This document shows positions 48,567 to 57,279 of a DNA stretch of 64,000 bases, one piece after another. The notes under the pieces were generated by a model. It was not told the origin of the DNA and ran no database searches. It was given only the letters and a program-made list of their open reading frames with translations. The translations under genes and the position numbers were made by a program. How positions within the stretch are numbered: the stretch's first letter is position 1; each line of letters starts with the position of its first letter. Origin of the DNA: an uncultured Alistipes sp. (lineage in GTDB: Bacteria; Bacteroidota; Bacteroidia; Bacteroidales; Rikenellaceae); the NCBI GenBank assembly GCA_947364365.1, contig CANASP010000003.1, positions 81,258 to 145,257 on the forward strand, read 5' to 3'.

Positions 48567-49736
48567 TTAGAAGGTGTAGGTTACGTTTTGAGCGACCCAT
48601 CCGTTGACGGTCAGCGACAGCGCGCTTTCGACCATGTCGCGGCTCACGAAACGCGCATCGTCGCCCGCCACGTTCGACACCGCGATTTTGTAGGTGTAGG
48701 CATGCGCCGGGCTCACGTTGTAGCTTGTGATATTGTTAGTACCCAGATAGATGCGCGCCGTAGCCCCCTTGCCCGTATCGACTCCGTTGTTCATATAGGC
48801 GATCTTCACCTCGAGATAGGTGGCGTAGTTGCCCTGTCCCGAGGCGCCGCCCAAGGCCGTGGCGGCCGTCTTGTTTTTCTCGGTCGTGGCGGTGCCGTTG
48901 CCCCGCATGTTGGGCGGCAGGTAGCACCAGCCTCCGGTGCCCAGATCGACGTATTGGTCGAAAAAGGCGCTCGACGTGGCGGGATGACATGTGGCGGCCG
49001 TGGAGGGAGAGACCTGCTTATGCGCATAAGCGAGGACCTTGGGGACCTTGCACACCTTGACCGAGGTCACCTTGAAAGTCGCCGACGACGTCGTGGTGAC
49101 GGTCAGCTTCGCCACGCTGGGGCAGAGGTCTACGCGGCAGGATGAGGGAGATGTGGCCAAATCGCTGGGGTAGAAAGGCATATTCCCCACCATCGGCAAT
49201 ACGTTTTTCGATGTGGGCAGCGACGATTCGGCGGTCAGCGTACGTTGCTTGGCAAAAAGTTCGTCAAGCGAGGTGACATCGGAGAAGAGGCTGGCGTCGT
49301 GCGTATTGGCAATGACCCAGACGTCGCACATGACGACATCGCCACCCGTCACCAGACGGCAGGGGACCGCACCGGTGGAGGTGATGTTCAACGACTGGAT
49401 ATACTGCGGGGCGGAGAGCAACGCGCCGCCGTCGGAGTCGAATTGCAGCACCCACACATCGTAGATCTTCGACTCGTCGATGCCGGAGACCGCACGCGTC
49501 GCGGCGGCCGGATCGCCGGCCTCGCAGGCGGCCTGCGCGGCGTCGCCGAACGGCACCTTATCGGGACCTTCGAGCGGCAGAGCCTTGAGCGACAGCTCGA
49601 CCTCCTGGAGCTGCACGGGAGCCGGGACCGGAGCGTCGGGCTCCTTGCCGCACCCCGCAGCGAGCAGCCCCAGGCCGCAGAGCGCGGCGGCGCACAGACG
49701 GGCTGCGATTCTGCCATGATAAAAGAGACTATTCAT
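48567..49736 (-). CDS. DUF4906-type fimbrial lipoprotein, paralogue 3
   Basis: A 389-residue lipoprotein (lipobox LAAGC, GKEPDAP). IDESKIYDVWVLQFDSDG, VWVIANTHDASLFSDV, CHPATSSAFFDQYVDLGTGGWCYLPPNMRG and TALGGASGQGNYATYLEV place it beside the two other DUF4906 genes. It is shorter, ending soon after the common core (SLTVNGWVAQNVTYTF), so it may represent the basal form from which the longer two were extended. Confidence 0.72.
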   Translation of the reverse strand: MNSLFYHGRIAARLCAAALCGLGLLAAGCGKEPDAPVPAPVQLQEVELSLKALPLEGPDKVPFGDAAQAACEAGDPAAATRAVSGIDESKIYDVWVLQFDSDGGALLSAPQYIQSLNITSTGAVPCRLVTGGDVVMCDVWVIANTHDASLFSDVTSLDELFAKQRTLTAESSLPTSKNVLPMVGNMPFYPSDLATSPSSCRVDLCPSVAKLTVTTTSSATFKVTSVKVCKVPKVLAYAHKQVSPSTAATCHPATSSAFFDQYVDLGTGGWCYLPPNMRGNGTATTEKNKTAATALGGASGQGNYATYLEVKIAYMNNGVDTGKGATARIYLGTNNITSYNVSPAHAYTYKIAVSNVAGDDARFVSRDMVESALSLTVNGWVAQNVTYTF

Positions 49737-49758
49737 AATCGTTCGTTTTATTTCTGCT

Positions 49759-50784
49759 TCACAACGTAGGGTTCACGGTTACGCCCGTCCAGGTGAATCT
49801 TTGCAAATTCAGATCCACGTAGCTCTCGCCGGAATCCATCTTCCGGAGTGCGAACCCGATCGAGTAGACCTTGCCTCCATCCAGGTTGGCAGGAGGCACG
49901 AAACGCGAGACGAAGGTGTAATCGTGCCCGTTGGCGGTTATGTCGAAGGTAAAGGTCAGCAGCCGGGGTGCCAACATCGCGATGTATCGGTCTGATACGG
50001 AGACGCCGGAGCCGTTGACGGTGAAGGCGGTGATGGTCTTGCTCGCGGTCGCCGAGCCGTAGAGGCCGGAGAACGAAGTGGCCGTGAAGGGCACGTCGGC
50101 GCACCCGGTGCAGAACCCTTCGATGGTCAGGCTGTTGACCTTGTACGAGGAGATCCCGCTTTCGGGGGTGACGGTGACCTTGAAACTATGGTTGAGGCGT
50201 TTCAGATCCGTCAGCGAGATCGACTGACGGCCGGGAATGTCACGCACCGTAACGGAGGTTTTCGACACCGCATAGTCCGTGTCCGCCGCGATGGTCGCCA
50301 GCTTGGTTTTCGAAGCATCCAGCGGATAGGCGGGCGACAGGGCGTAGATGTCGTAGTAGTCGCCGGGAGTCAGGGTGAGGGAGGGATCCGCCGCAGCCTG
50401 AAAGGCGCCCGATGCGTCGACCGTGCAGGAGGACCACAGCCCGGTCTGGCTGTTGAACGCCATCGTCACCTCCTGCTCCACCGAGGTCGAGTTCTGGGGA
50501 CAGACGAGGAGCCGGACGGTGGTGAGGTTTTCCGGAGCGACGCCAGCACGCGTCGCGGCGGCACCGTCCCACGCCTCCTCGACGAACGGCTCGATGCCGT
50601 CGATCGTGAAATCCACGGCGACGGGAGCCGGCGCGAGAGGCTCCTCGACGTGTTCGGCGCATCCTGCGGCCAGCACGGCCGCAGCCAGCAGCGACGCCAG
50701 CGCCGCACGGCTGCGGCAGACGCACCGCCGGGCCGGCGAATGATCGGTCATTCTTTTCATCTTCATATTGTTTTTCCTGTTCAT
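49759..50784 (-). CDS. Fimbrillin family (Mfa-like) lipoprotein
   Basis: A 341-residue lipoprotein starting MNRKNNMKMKRM (50784) with lipobox LAAGC. APENLTTVRLLVCPQNS, LTPGDYYDIYALSPAYPLD, LTDLKRLNHSFKVTV and YIAMLAPRLLTFTFDITANGHDYTF match Mfa_like_1 two-domain pilins. The longer open frame upstream runs back into the preceding gene and has no family support. It lies between the modular tip-like proteins and the DUF4906 genes, six bases after the former. Confidence 0.7.
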   Translation of the reverse strand: MNRKNNMKMKRMTDHSPARRCVCRSRAALASLLAAAVLAAGCAEHVEEPLAPAPVAVDFTIDGIEPFVEEAWDGAAATRAGVAPENLTTVRLLVCPQNSTSVEQEVTMAFNSQTGLWSSCTVDASGAFQAAADPSLTLTPGDYYDIYALSPAYPLDASKTKLATIAADTDYAVSKTSVTVRDIPGRQSISLTDLKRLNHSFKVTVTPESGISSYKVNSLTIEGFCTGCADVPFTATSFSGLYGSATASKTITAFTVNGSGVSVSDRYIAMLAPRLLTFTFDITANGHDYTFVSRFVPPANLDGGKVYSIGFALRKMDSGESYVDLNLQRFTWTGVTVNPTL

Positions 50785-50789
50785 CGTCG

Positions 50790-52121
50790 TTAGAGCACAC
50801 CGTAGTCCAGATCCTTCACGCACACGTAACATTCCGCCTGCCAGCCCTCGCCTTTCCCTAACGTGTTCGTAGCCGTATCGTAGGAATAATACGGCCACGA
50901 AGTCGATAACTGCGTAGCGCCTCCGAGCTTCTTGTTGGCCGGCAGCGTCACGTTCGGATAGGCATTCTTGATTACATCCAGCTCCTTTGCGGTCGGGATG
51001 CGCCACGGAGCCTTGCACGACTGGGTCGCCTCGGTCGCCACCTGGAAGCGGAAGGCTATCGTATTGAACCCCGAATTGTTATACTCCAATGCGCGTTCCG
51101 AATGTTCGGGCGTCGAGGTCCAGAGGGTGTGAAAATCCCCGCTTACTCCGCCCATCCCGTCGTTGGCGACGATGATGTTGCCCGGCAGGACATAGGGATA
51201 GCCGTTGCTGTTGGAGATACTGCTGTCGGCCCAATCGTCGATCCACAAAATCGGCTGGAGCACCATGGCAGTACCCTCGGAGAAGATCAGCGTGCAGCTC
51301 ATCGACTTGCCCGCCTCGAACAGGGTGCTGGGGAAAGCCACGTCGATCGATCCGCCCTTCGTCGTCGAGACGGTGCACGACAGCACATGGGAATCGCTCC
51401 AGGGCGCGAACATGACCGGGTCGCCGAACAGCAGCGACTGTCCGCCGGCCAGCTGCGTGGCACCCTGCCGGGGAACCGACAGGGTCTTCTCGCTGCCGGA
51501 GAGGGTGGAGAACTCGCCGGTCAGGCAGTTGCACTCGCATCCGGCCGGCACCGACTTCAGCCGGATGTCGGTCACGGCGCCCCAATTCTCGGCGACGGCG
51601 GAGCTTTCGGCCTGACAGTAGAACCTGAGCTGCGTCAGGATGTGTTTGAACTCCATATTTTCGATGGGGTTCGCACCCGAACCGGTCTGCATCGCCGACA
51701 CGATGACGTCCTGCGAGCCGTCGACGTTCCAGGTCAGGAGGTTTTCGGTTCTCGATGCGGGCGAGGGATGGCATCCCGCCAGTCCGAGCACGGACCCTCC
51801 GGCGGGGTAATACAGCGCGGAGGCGATGGTCACGGGCTGGCTCCCCGCGCCGGCGGCACGCGTAGCCTCGAGGCTTTCGTACTGGAGCACGCCCTGGTCA
51901 TCGGGTGCGACCTTAATCAGGGTGAGGTCCAGCGCCGCCGATCCGTCGGCGACGGCCCGCGTGGCGGAGCCGCCGGCGGGCAGCGTGGCGGTGAGCTCGA
52001 CAGGCACGCGCCCGGTCTCGGGGTCGGGCGTCGGCTCGACCGAGCACCCCCCGAGCAGCAGCGCCAACCCCAGGGCCGTCGGGCTGAGCCGGCGGCGATA
52101 TCGGATAATTGTCGTTGTCAT
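50790..52121 (-). CDS. Fimbrillin family lipoprotein with one C-terminal tip module
   Basis: A 443-residue lipoprotein (lipobox LLGGC). Residues about 25-300 look like a fimbrillin: TRAVADG, MEFKHILTQLRFYC and TLIFSEGTAM...PILWIDDWADSS. A C-terminal module follows: HTLWTSTPEHSERALEYNNSGFNTIAFRF...WRIPTAKELDVIK...ECYVCVKDL. The same W.TPEH...SG.N...F...W+.PT..E....C.+D module occurs once here, twice in the next gene upstream and twice or more in the one before that. The WR.PT core is reminiscent of FISUMP/DUF1566 domains. It is probably a minor or tip pilin. Confidence 0.7.
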   Translation of the reverse strand: MTTTIIRYRRRLSPTALGLALLLGGCSVEPTPDPETGRVPVELTATLPAGGSATRAVADGSAALDLTLIKVAPDDQGVLQYESLEATRAAGAGSQPVTIASALYYPAGGSVLGLAGCHPSPASRTENLLTWNVDGSQDVIVSAMQTGSGANPIENMEFKHILTQLRFYCQAESSAVAENWGAVTDIRLKSVPAGCECNCLTGEFSTLSGSEKTLSVPRQGATQLAGGQSLLFGDPVMFAPWSDSHVLSCTVSTTKGGSIDVAFPSTLFEAGKSMSCTLIFSEGTAMVLQPILWIDDWADSSISNSNGYPYVLPGNIIVANDGMGGVSGDFHTLWTSTPEHSERALEYNNSGFNTIAFRFQVATEATQSCKAPWRIPTAKELDVIKNAYPNVTLPANKKLGGATQLSTSWPYYSYDTATNTLGKGEGWQAECYVCVKDLDYGVL

Positions 52122-52154
52122 TGTCGTGAAATTTTAAGCAAAAACGAAAACAGA

Positions 52155-54239
52155 TCAGAGGTCGCGGACGCAGAGAACACAGTAATGAAACGTCGACGAA
52201 GCCATTCCCGTAAACTCAACGTACGTTGCGTCTTTGGGGAAAGTGTTGCGGGTCGAAACTAGGGTCCCTGCACGAAATGCGCACACCCAGTTCGAATCAT
52301 TGGCTTGCGTCGCTGTCAGGATCACATTGCCGCTCACAGAGCCGAACATAGCCAACGGAGCACCCATATCGAGAGGAATCACGCAATCGGGGTATCTTGC
52401 ATGATACTTACTGCCGCTGACGGAGGCCGACGCATTGACGATCGCATTGGCTTCCATCGCGGTGGGAAGGCGCCAGGTGCCGACATCCACGCCGGCGGGG
52501 TCCTCGCTGTAGGTGCTGCACGGGCCGTCGGCGGCCGTGGCCTCCGCCCAGGTATAGTTGGCACCCTCGCCGCAGAAGGCCTTCGCGGCCTGGAACCGCG
52601 CGCCTACGCTGAGCATCGGATCATCCCCGGTTCCGCCGTCATAGGGGAAAGCGCCCGTGGTGTTGGTCGAGACCGGGGTGACAGTCCAGTAATCGTGAAT
52701 CGGGCAATCGGCCTCGATGTCCCCATCCCGGAAATTGAAGATCACGTTTCCCTCGTCGCTCTTCTCCAACATGGGGAAGATGAAATTGTCGCCCGTAGAG
52801 GCCGGGTACTGCATCCGGGTTTCGGCATCCCTCACGCAGAAAAACAGCGTGAACGAAGATTTGTCGGTGTACTGGCCGTTTATATTGATAGTCCAATAGC
52901 CCCCCGACGGGTATTTGGTAGCCGTCGCAGGCGTCGGCCAAAGGGGAGAGTTCAGCTCGAGACAGTTGAAGTTCTCGTAGATCGCCTTCAGCTCGAGGAG
53001 CGTCGGCAGGCGCCAGCTGCCCTTATCGCGTTCATCTTCCCGGAAGCTCTTGGTCGAGCAGATATCCGCCATGGACAGATTATTGGGGTTGTTGAAGACA
53101 TTGCTCACCTGGAACTTGCGGCCCACGGTATTAAAGCCGTCGGCGGGGTCTTCGACCGCTCCGGCCGTATGGGTGGGCGTCACCGTCCAATCATCGTGGG
53201 TCGGCCACTGGTCGGGGTCGGCCATTCCAAGCTTGTCGACGAAGACCAGGTAGTTGCCGTCGCGATAGGGATAGGCGCCGGTTTTCGGCCCGGTGACGGT
53301 CTCCCACGGCACGATCGTTGCGGTGAGCTCCTCGTCGACGCGCACCTTCCGCTCGCCGAAGACGATCACCATCCGGCGGGCCTGCCCGGCGGGATAGGGG
53401 CGCGCCGCCACCACGAGCCGCTGCTTGTCGCCCTTCGTGGGCGTCACCTCGATCTCCAGCTCGTAGTCGTCGTCGTGGGGCTCGATCATCATCGGATCGC
53501 CGACCGCGGCGGGCAGCGAGCTCAGCCTGTCGACGAGGTTGGTCACGGCGAAGGTCTGGCTCGCCGCATCGGTGAAGACCAGCGCGGGGAGGGCATCCGC
53601 GGCGGTGGAGGGCGTGTAGGTCGCTATGCGGCGCTGGTGCCGCACCTCGACCTTGGCGATGCCGCCCCACATCGAGGCGGCCTTCTCCGACTCGGCGCAG
53701 GCGTAGATCTGCACCTGGGCGAGCGCGTGGCGGAAGTCGAGATTCAACGGCGTGGTGCTGGTCTTCGTACCCTCGACGGGGTCGGCGAGCAGGATGTCCG
53801 TCGAGCCGTCGATCGCCCAGGACGCCGTCTGGGTGACGGTGGTCCACGTACCCGATTCGGGATAGTAGCCCGTCAGGCGGCTCCGGAGCCCGTTGGTCTG
53901 GTAATACTGCGTGGCGGAGAAGGCGAGTTCGCCGTACTTGAAGCCCAGCAGCGACGGACGCGAGGCCGAGAAGGCGGTGTAGCTGCCGGCCCACGTTTTC
54001 GAGGCGGTCTCGTCGATCCGCAGGATCTTGAAGGTGAGCGGCTCCAAGCCGTCGACCGTCGCACGCGTGGCGGCGGAGGCGTCTCCCGCGACGATCGACG
54101 CCGAGGGGGCGCCCACCGCCGCGCCGAGGCGGATCTCGACCAGGTCGCCGTCGGCGGCGGCGGCGGGATCCTTCTGGCAGGCGGGCAGCAGCGCGGCGCC
54201 CAGCAGCAGCGCCGCGGTCCACGCCGCAGCGCGCCGCAT
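52155..54239 (-). CDS. Fimbrillin family lipoprotein with two C-terminal tip modules
   Basis: A 694-residue lipoprotein from MRRAAAWTAALLLGAALLPAC (54239). The frame is open another 60 codons to an ATG at 54419, but that part is Ala/Arg-rich and encodes a tandem repeat, so the signal peptide start is preferred. Fimbrillin-like N-terminus (ATRATVDGLEPLTFKILRID, LDFRHALAQVQIYACAES). Two C-terminal modules: HDDWTVTPTHTAGAVEDPADGFNTVGRKF...WRLPTLLELKAIYENF, and HDYWTVTPVSTNTTG...VGARF...WRLPTAMEANAIV...CVLCVRDL. It is likely a surface or tip adhesin. Confidence 0.7.
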   Translation of the reverse strand: MRRAAAWTAALLLGAALLPACQKDPAAAADGDLVEIRLGAAVGAPSASIVAGDASAATRATVDGLEPLTFKILRIDETASKTWAGSYTAFSASRPSLLGFKYGELAFSATQYYQTNGLRSRLTGYYPESGTWTTVTQTASWAIDGSTDILLADPVEGTKTSTTPLNLDFRHALAQVQIYACAESEKAASMWGGIAKVEVRHQRRIATYTPSTAADALPALVFTDAASQTFAVTNLVDRLSSLPAAVGDPMMIEPHDDDYELEIEVTPTKGDKQRLVVAARPYPAGQARRMVIVFGERKVRVDEELTATIVPWETVTGPKTGAYPYRDGNYLVFVDKLGMADPDQWPTHDDWTVTPTHTAGAVEDPADGFNTVGRKFQVSNVFNNPNNLSMADICSTKSFREDERDKGSWRLPTLLELKAIYENFNCLELNSPLWPTPATATKYPSGGYWTININGQYTDKSSFTLFFCVRDAETRMQYPASTGDNFIFPMLEKSDEGNVIFNFRDGDIEADCPIHDYWTVTPVSTNTTGAFPYDGGTGDDPMLSVGARFQAAKAFCGEGANYTWAEATAADGPCSTYSEDPAGVDVGTWRLPTAMEANAIVNASASVSGSKYHARYPDCVIPLDMGAPLAMFGSVSGNVILTATQANDSNWVCAFRAGTLVSTRNTFPKDATYVEFTGMASSTFHYCVLCVRDL

Positions 54240-54477
54240 CGTCCGGCGGACAGGCAGCGCTCCGGCCGCAGCGGCGGCACGGTCGGCTCCGGCACGGTCG
54301 GCTCCGGCCGCAGCGGCGGCATCGCACGCCCCGGCAGCACGCCGCGCGGCGGCTCCGCCCGGCGCCGCAACACCCCGCAGCGCCGGCCGAGTCGTCCGAT
54401 TACAATAGTTCGTTTGCATATTTTCGATTATTTGTTTTTTATTTTCAATTTTTCATTTCCGCGTTTCGCCGTCCGCA
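54240..54477. other. Leader/intergenic stretch between two tip genes
   Basis: 238 bases hold the repeat at 54259-54321 and, at 54424-54467, a fourth AT-rich junction repeat (minus-strand TGAAAAATTGAAAATAAAAA-like). Either a non-coding leader or an N-terminal extension of the two-module protein. Confidence 0.5.
54259..54321 (-). repeat. Short tandem/direct repeat in the leader of the two-module gene
   Basis: A 21-base sequence occurs at 54259-54279 and 54301-54321, and a 15-base unit (GGCACGGTCGGCTCC) is repeated in tandem at 54276-54305. All spacings are multiples of three, so the open frame through it is kept. Confidence 0.6.
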
Positions 54478-56982
54478 TCAATCAATGCCGACCGACGGGG
54501 CGCTCTGACGGATGCAGTACTTATTGACGCTGTATGTAGTACTCGTATAGATATCGACATAGAGTCCACCCGGATACAAGAAGTCATGTATGGAGTCAAA
54601 TCGGGCCGTTGCCATTCTGACACGCGCGAAGGAAAACTCGGGGAGCACCCCGACATTATAGAGTTTCTCCGCCTGTTTGAAACCGGGGATGAACCAAATA
54701 CCCTCCGCATTGCCGTCGGCGGTATCGGGATAGCAGTAGTTCCAGAAGGGATAATCGTGCGAGAAGGTGCCGTTCATCCACGAGTCGGCCTGCGCCTCGG
54801 AGTGGGCCTTGAGCTGCTGGGCGGCAGCCCATCCATCGTTATAGTTATAACCCGAAGGAATAGAAGGGCTAGCCCCCCCCGTTCCGCTATTATATCGCCC
54901 AACCTTCTTGGAATGCACCGCCAGGAAGCGCGTATCGTCGGCGGGGTCGATCCAGAAGACGATGCCCGAGCCCCACTTCATGCCGATCTCGGCCCGGTCG
55001 CGGACGCAGAACGTCTTGCCAGAGCTGAGACCGTAATCCCCGGTGATGTTACCCCAGTCGAGACTCCAATATTTGCCCGCGTCGGAGGCATTCGCCGTCG
55101 ACGAGACGAGGGTGAAGCTCCCGTTAAAATTGCCCTTGTTGAAACCGGTGCCCTCGTACAGCTGCGTGCGCAACTGGTAGATGACATCCAGCTCGCGGAT
55201 CGTGGGCACGCGCCACAATCCCTGGTCGAAGCCGTCGGGATCCTCCGTATAGCCGGCGCACATCGCAGCAACCTCGGCGTAGGTGAGCTCGTCTTCGCCG
55301 AGATCGAACTGCTTCTTGCCGAGGGTGAACTCGCTGCTCACGCCGTTCATGCCCGACGAGTTGTTGGTGGCGCTCGTCTCCGCGTGCTCGGGCGTCATGG
55401 TCCACGCGGGATGGACCGCATAGTCGGAGGCCAACGACGACAGGCCGATGAACCGGATCGTGCGCCCGTCGGCGCCGACGGAGAAGGGCACCGTGCGGTC
55501 CTGAAGGATGTCGTTGGTCACGTCGCGGACGCAGAGGACGGTGAAGGCGACCCCGTCGAGCGACGACGCCGTCTCGGCGACGGCAGCGCTCTCACCCTTG
55601 CTGAAGACGAAATACTGGGAGGAGGCCCCGGAGTATCCCGTGGCGGTCCAGAAGACGCCGGAGGTCAGCCGGTTCTTGAGCTTTTCGGGCAGCTGATCGA
55701 CCAGACCGTTCTCCTGGAGGAAGCGGATCTCCTGGGCGGTCGGCAGACGACCGACCGTGCCGTCGTCCTGCCGCGCGTTGCATGCGGATTCGGCGATCGA
55801 CAAGGTGACACCGGCAGACGCAAGGCCTTCGTATATGTAGAAAGAGGTGCTCACGGTGTTGTAGCCCGAATCGTTCTCCTCCGGCGCGGACTCGCTATGT
55901 TCGGGGGTCGCCGACCGCCAGATGGAGTGCATCGGCCACTGTTCGAAGAGCGCGGGGTCCATGGCGCCGTTCTCGTCGTAGCTGACGACGTAGGCACCTT
56001 CGGACTGGGCGCGCACGCAGGGGTAGTCGTCGGGCTCCTCCCAGGGGGCGATGCGGGCCGAGGCCGTGATCTCCCGGAGTTTGAAGGTGAGCGTGACGAC
56101 ATGGTTCACACCCGCCTTGTAGGCCTCGGAGCTATTGTCGATCGTAAGGGGCACGTCGGAGTAGGTGACCCCGTCGGCCACGATCTCGCACGAAAGCGGG
56201 GTCATATACTGGTCCGGGGAGAGCATCACCGAGCAGAGGTCGGTCGCGGTCGCGGTGATCTCCTTGCCCGTGGCGTCGGAGTAGGGGGTGACCGTATCGC
56301 GGAACACATCCATGGGCGACTGGACAGAGAGGGCACCCGTCAGGAGGTTCAACGTGAACTTCGTCGTCTGGCCACCGATCTTCAGCGAGGTGATCCGCTT
56401 GCCGGCGGGGAAGCTCGCGTCGCGCACGACGCGGATGGTGTGCTTCATCAGCAGGTGCCGGAACTGCAACGGCACGTCGTCGGTCGTGGGATAGGAGAAG
56501 GCGGAGGCCCAGACCACGTCCTGCGAGCCGTCGATGGTGACCCCCACCGCGGTGTCCTCCGGCGCCCCCTGCGTGAGCGAAGCGGGGCCCCAGGCGTAGA
56601 ATTTCAGACCGAGCGCGGAGCCCGCGGGGAAGTATTTCTGCCCGTCGGCCCAGCTCAACTCGCCGTCGGCCGCCGAGTTGACGGCCTCCGAGAAGTAGTG
56701 GGTCGTGGTCGTAGCGTCCTCGGACTCGGCCGAGAGGGCCAGCACCCGGAACGCCGGAGAGAGGGCCGGGAACTTGTCGCCGTCGATCGACGCACGGGTC
56801 GCGGCAGAGGCGGCCGAGCCCTCGGCGGACCCGGCATCGGCCGACACCGCACCCGACACGACGCTGCCGCTCAAGGCGATGGGCGACGACAGATCGACGG
56901 GCGCGCCGACCGGGTCTTTCGAGCAGGAGGCCAGCGCCAGCGTCGCCGCCAGCCATCCCGCAACAATCCATTTGTTTTTCAT
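54478..56982 (-). CDS. Large modular fimbrillin-family tip-like lipoprotein
   Basis: An 834-residue lipoprotein (lipobox LASC). Fimbrillin-like region to about 350 (TRASIDGDKFPALSPAFRVLAL, FRHLLMKHTIRVVRD). Module A (HSIWRSATPEHSESAPEENDSGYNTVSTSF ... GRLPTAQEIRFL ... TVLCVRDV) and module B (HPAWTMTPEHAETSATNNSSGMNGVSSEF ... WRVPTIRELDVIYQL ... KTFCVRD) follow. A last segment (about 690-834, WFIPGFKQAEKLY ... NKYCIRQ) looks like a divergent DUF1566 domain. A G8 tract (54873-54880) at about codon 702 precedes this last segment, so slippage would remove it. It is probably exposed at the pilus tip. Confidence 0.72.
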   Translation of the reverse strand: MKNKWIVAGWLAATLALASCSKDPVGAPVDLSSPIALSGSVVSGAVSADAGSAEGSAASAATRASIDGDKFPALSPAFRVLALSAESEDATTTTHYFSEAVNSAADGELSWADGQKYFPAGSALGLKFYAWGPASLTQGAPEDTAVGVTIDGSQDVVWASAFSYPTTDDVPLQFRHLLMKHTIRVVRDASFPAGKRITSLKIGGQTTKFTLNLLTGALSVQSPMDVFRDTVTPYSDATGKEITATATDLCSVMLSPDQYMTPLSCEIVADGVTYSDVPLTIDNSSEAYKAGVNHVVTLTFKLREITASARIAPWEEPDDYPCVRAQSEGAYVVSYDENGAMDPALFEQWPMHSIWRSATPEHSESAPEENDSGYNTVSTSFYIYEGLASAGVTLSIAESACNARQDDGTVGRLPTAQEIRFLQENGLVDQLPEKLKNRLTSGVFWTATGYSGASSQYFVFSKGESAAVAETASSLDGVAFTVLCVRDVTNDILQDRTVPFSVGADGRTIRFIGLSSLASDYAVHPAWTMTPEHAETSATNNSSGMNGVSSEFTLGKKQFDLGEDELTYAEVAAMCAGYTEDPDGFDQGLWRVPTIRELDVIYQLRTQLYEGTGFNKGNFNGSFTLVSSTANASDAGKYWSLDWGNITGDYGLSSGKTFCVRDRAEIGMKWGSGIVFWIDPADDTRFLAVHSKKVGRYNSGTGGASPSIPSGYNYNDGWAAAQQLKAHSEAQADSWMNGTFSHDYPFWNYCYPDTADGNAEGIWFIPGFKQAEKLYNVGVLPEFSFARVRMATARFDSIHDFLYPGGLYVDIYTSTTYSVNKYCIRQSAPSVGID
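54873..54880 (-). repeat. Eight-G homopolymer (coding strand) in the large tip gene
   Basis: Eight C on the plus strand, G8 on the coding strand, at about codon 702 of 834. A single-base change would replace or truncate the final domain of the protein. Confidence 0.6.
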
Positions 56983-57025
56983 CTCGTCGTTTATTTTATC
57001 GTTTATCGTTGTCTTCGGTCTTTTC

Positions 57026-57061
57026 GGGGTCCCCTCGGGGCCTTTCGGGGCCTTTCCGGGG
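57026..57061 (+). promoter_or_regulatory. Potential G-quadruplex (G4-N7-G4-N6-G4-N7-G4)
   Basis: Four GGGG runs (57026, 57037, 57047, 57058) with loops of seven, six and seven bases on the plus strand, the template strand of the leftward operon, 44 bases upstream of the large tip gene. Confidence 0.45.
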
Positions 57062-57187
57062 CTCCGGGCGGGGCTGCTCCCGAGCCGGGGTTTCCCGGCG
57101 TCTCCGGGGCCTTTCCCGGGGCAGGGTCGCTCCCTTCATCCGGGGCTGCCCCCGGCGCCCGGGGCCGACAGGGCCCGGGGCTCTTGC

Positions 57188-57217
57188 GGCCGGAAGGGCG
57201 GTCAAACCCTTCCGGCC
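57188..57217 (-). terminator. Hairpin after fimbrillin 4 (attenuator or terminator)
   Basis: Eleven-base perfect arms GGCCGGAAGGG and CCCTTCCGGCC around an eight-base loop, 63 bases after the fimbrillin 4 stop. No T-run, so partial termination or RNA stabilisation is more likely. Confidence 0.5.
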
Positions 57218-57279
57218 CTGAATCGTCGCGGGGCGGGGCGGAAAATCGCCGCCGGCCCCCGCGCGGTGCGGTCGGGACG

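Larger units (their letters stand above)
56983..57279. other. Intergenic region with G-quadruplex motif and hairpin
   Basis: About 297 bases between the fourth fimbrillin and the large tip gene. It holds a potential G-quadruplex (57026-57061) and a strong hairpin (57188-57217); the rest is GC-rich low-complexity. Confidence 0.6.
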
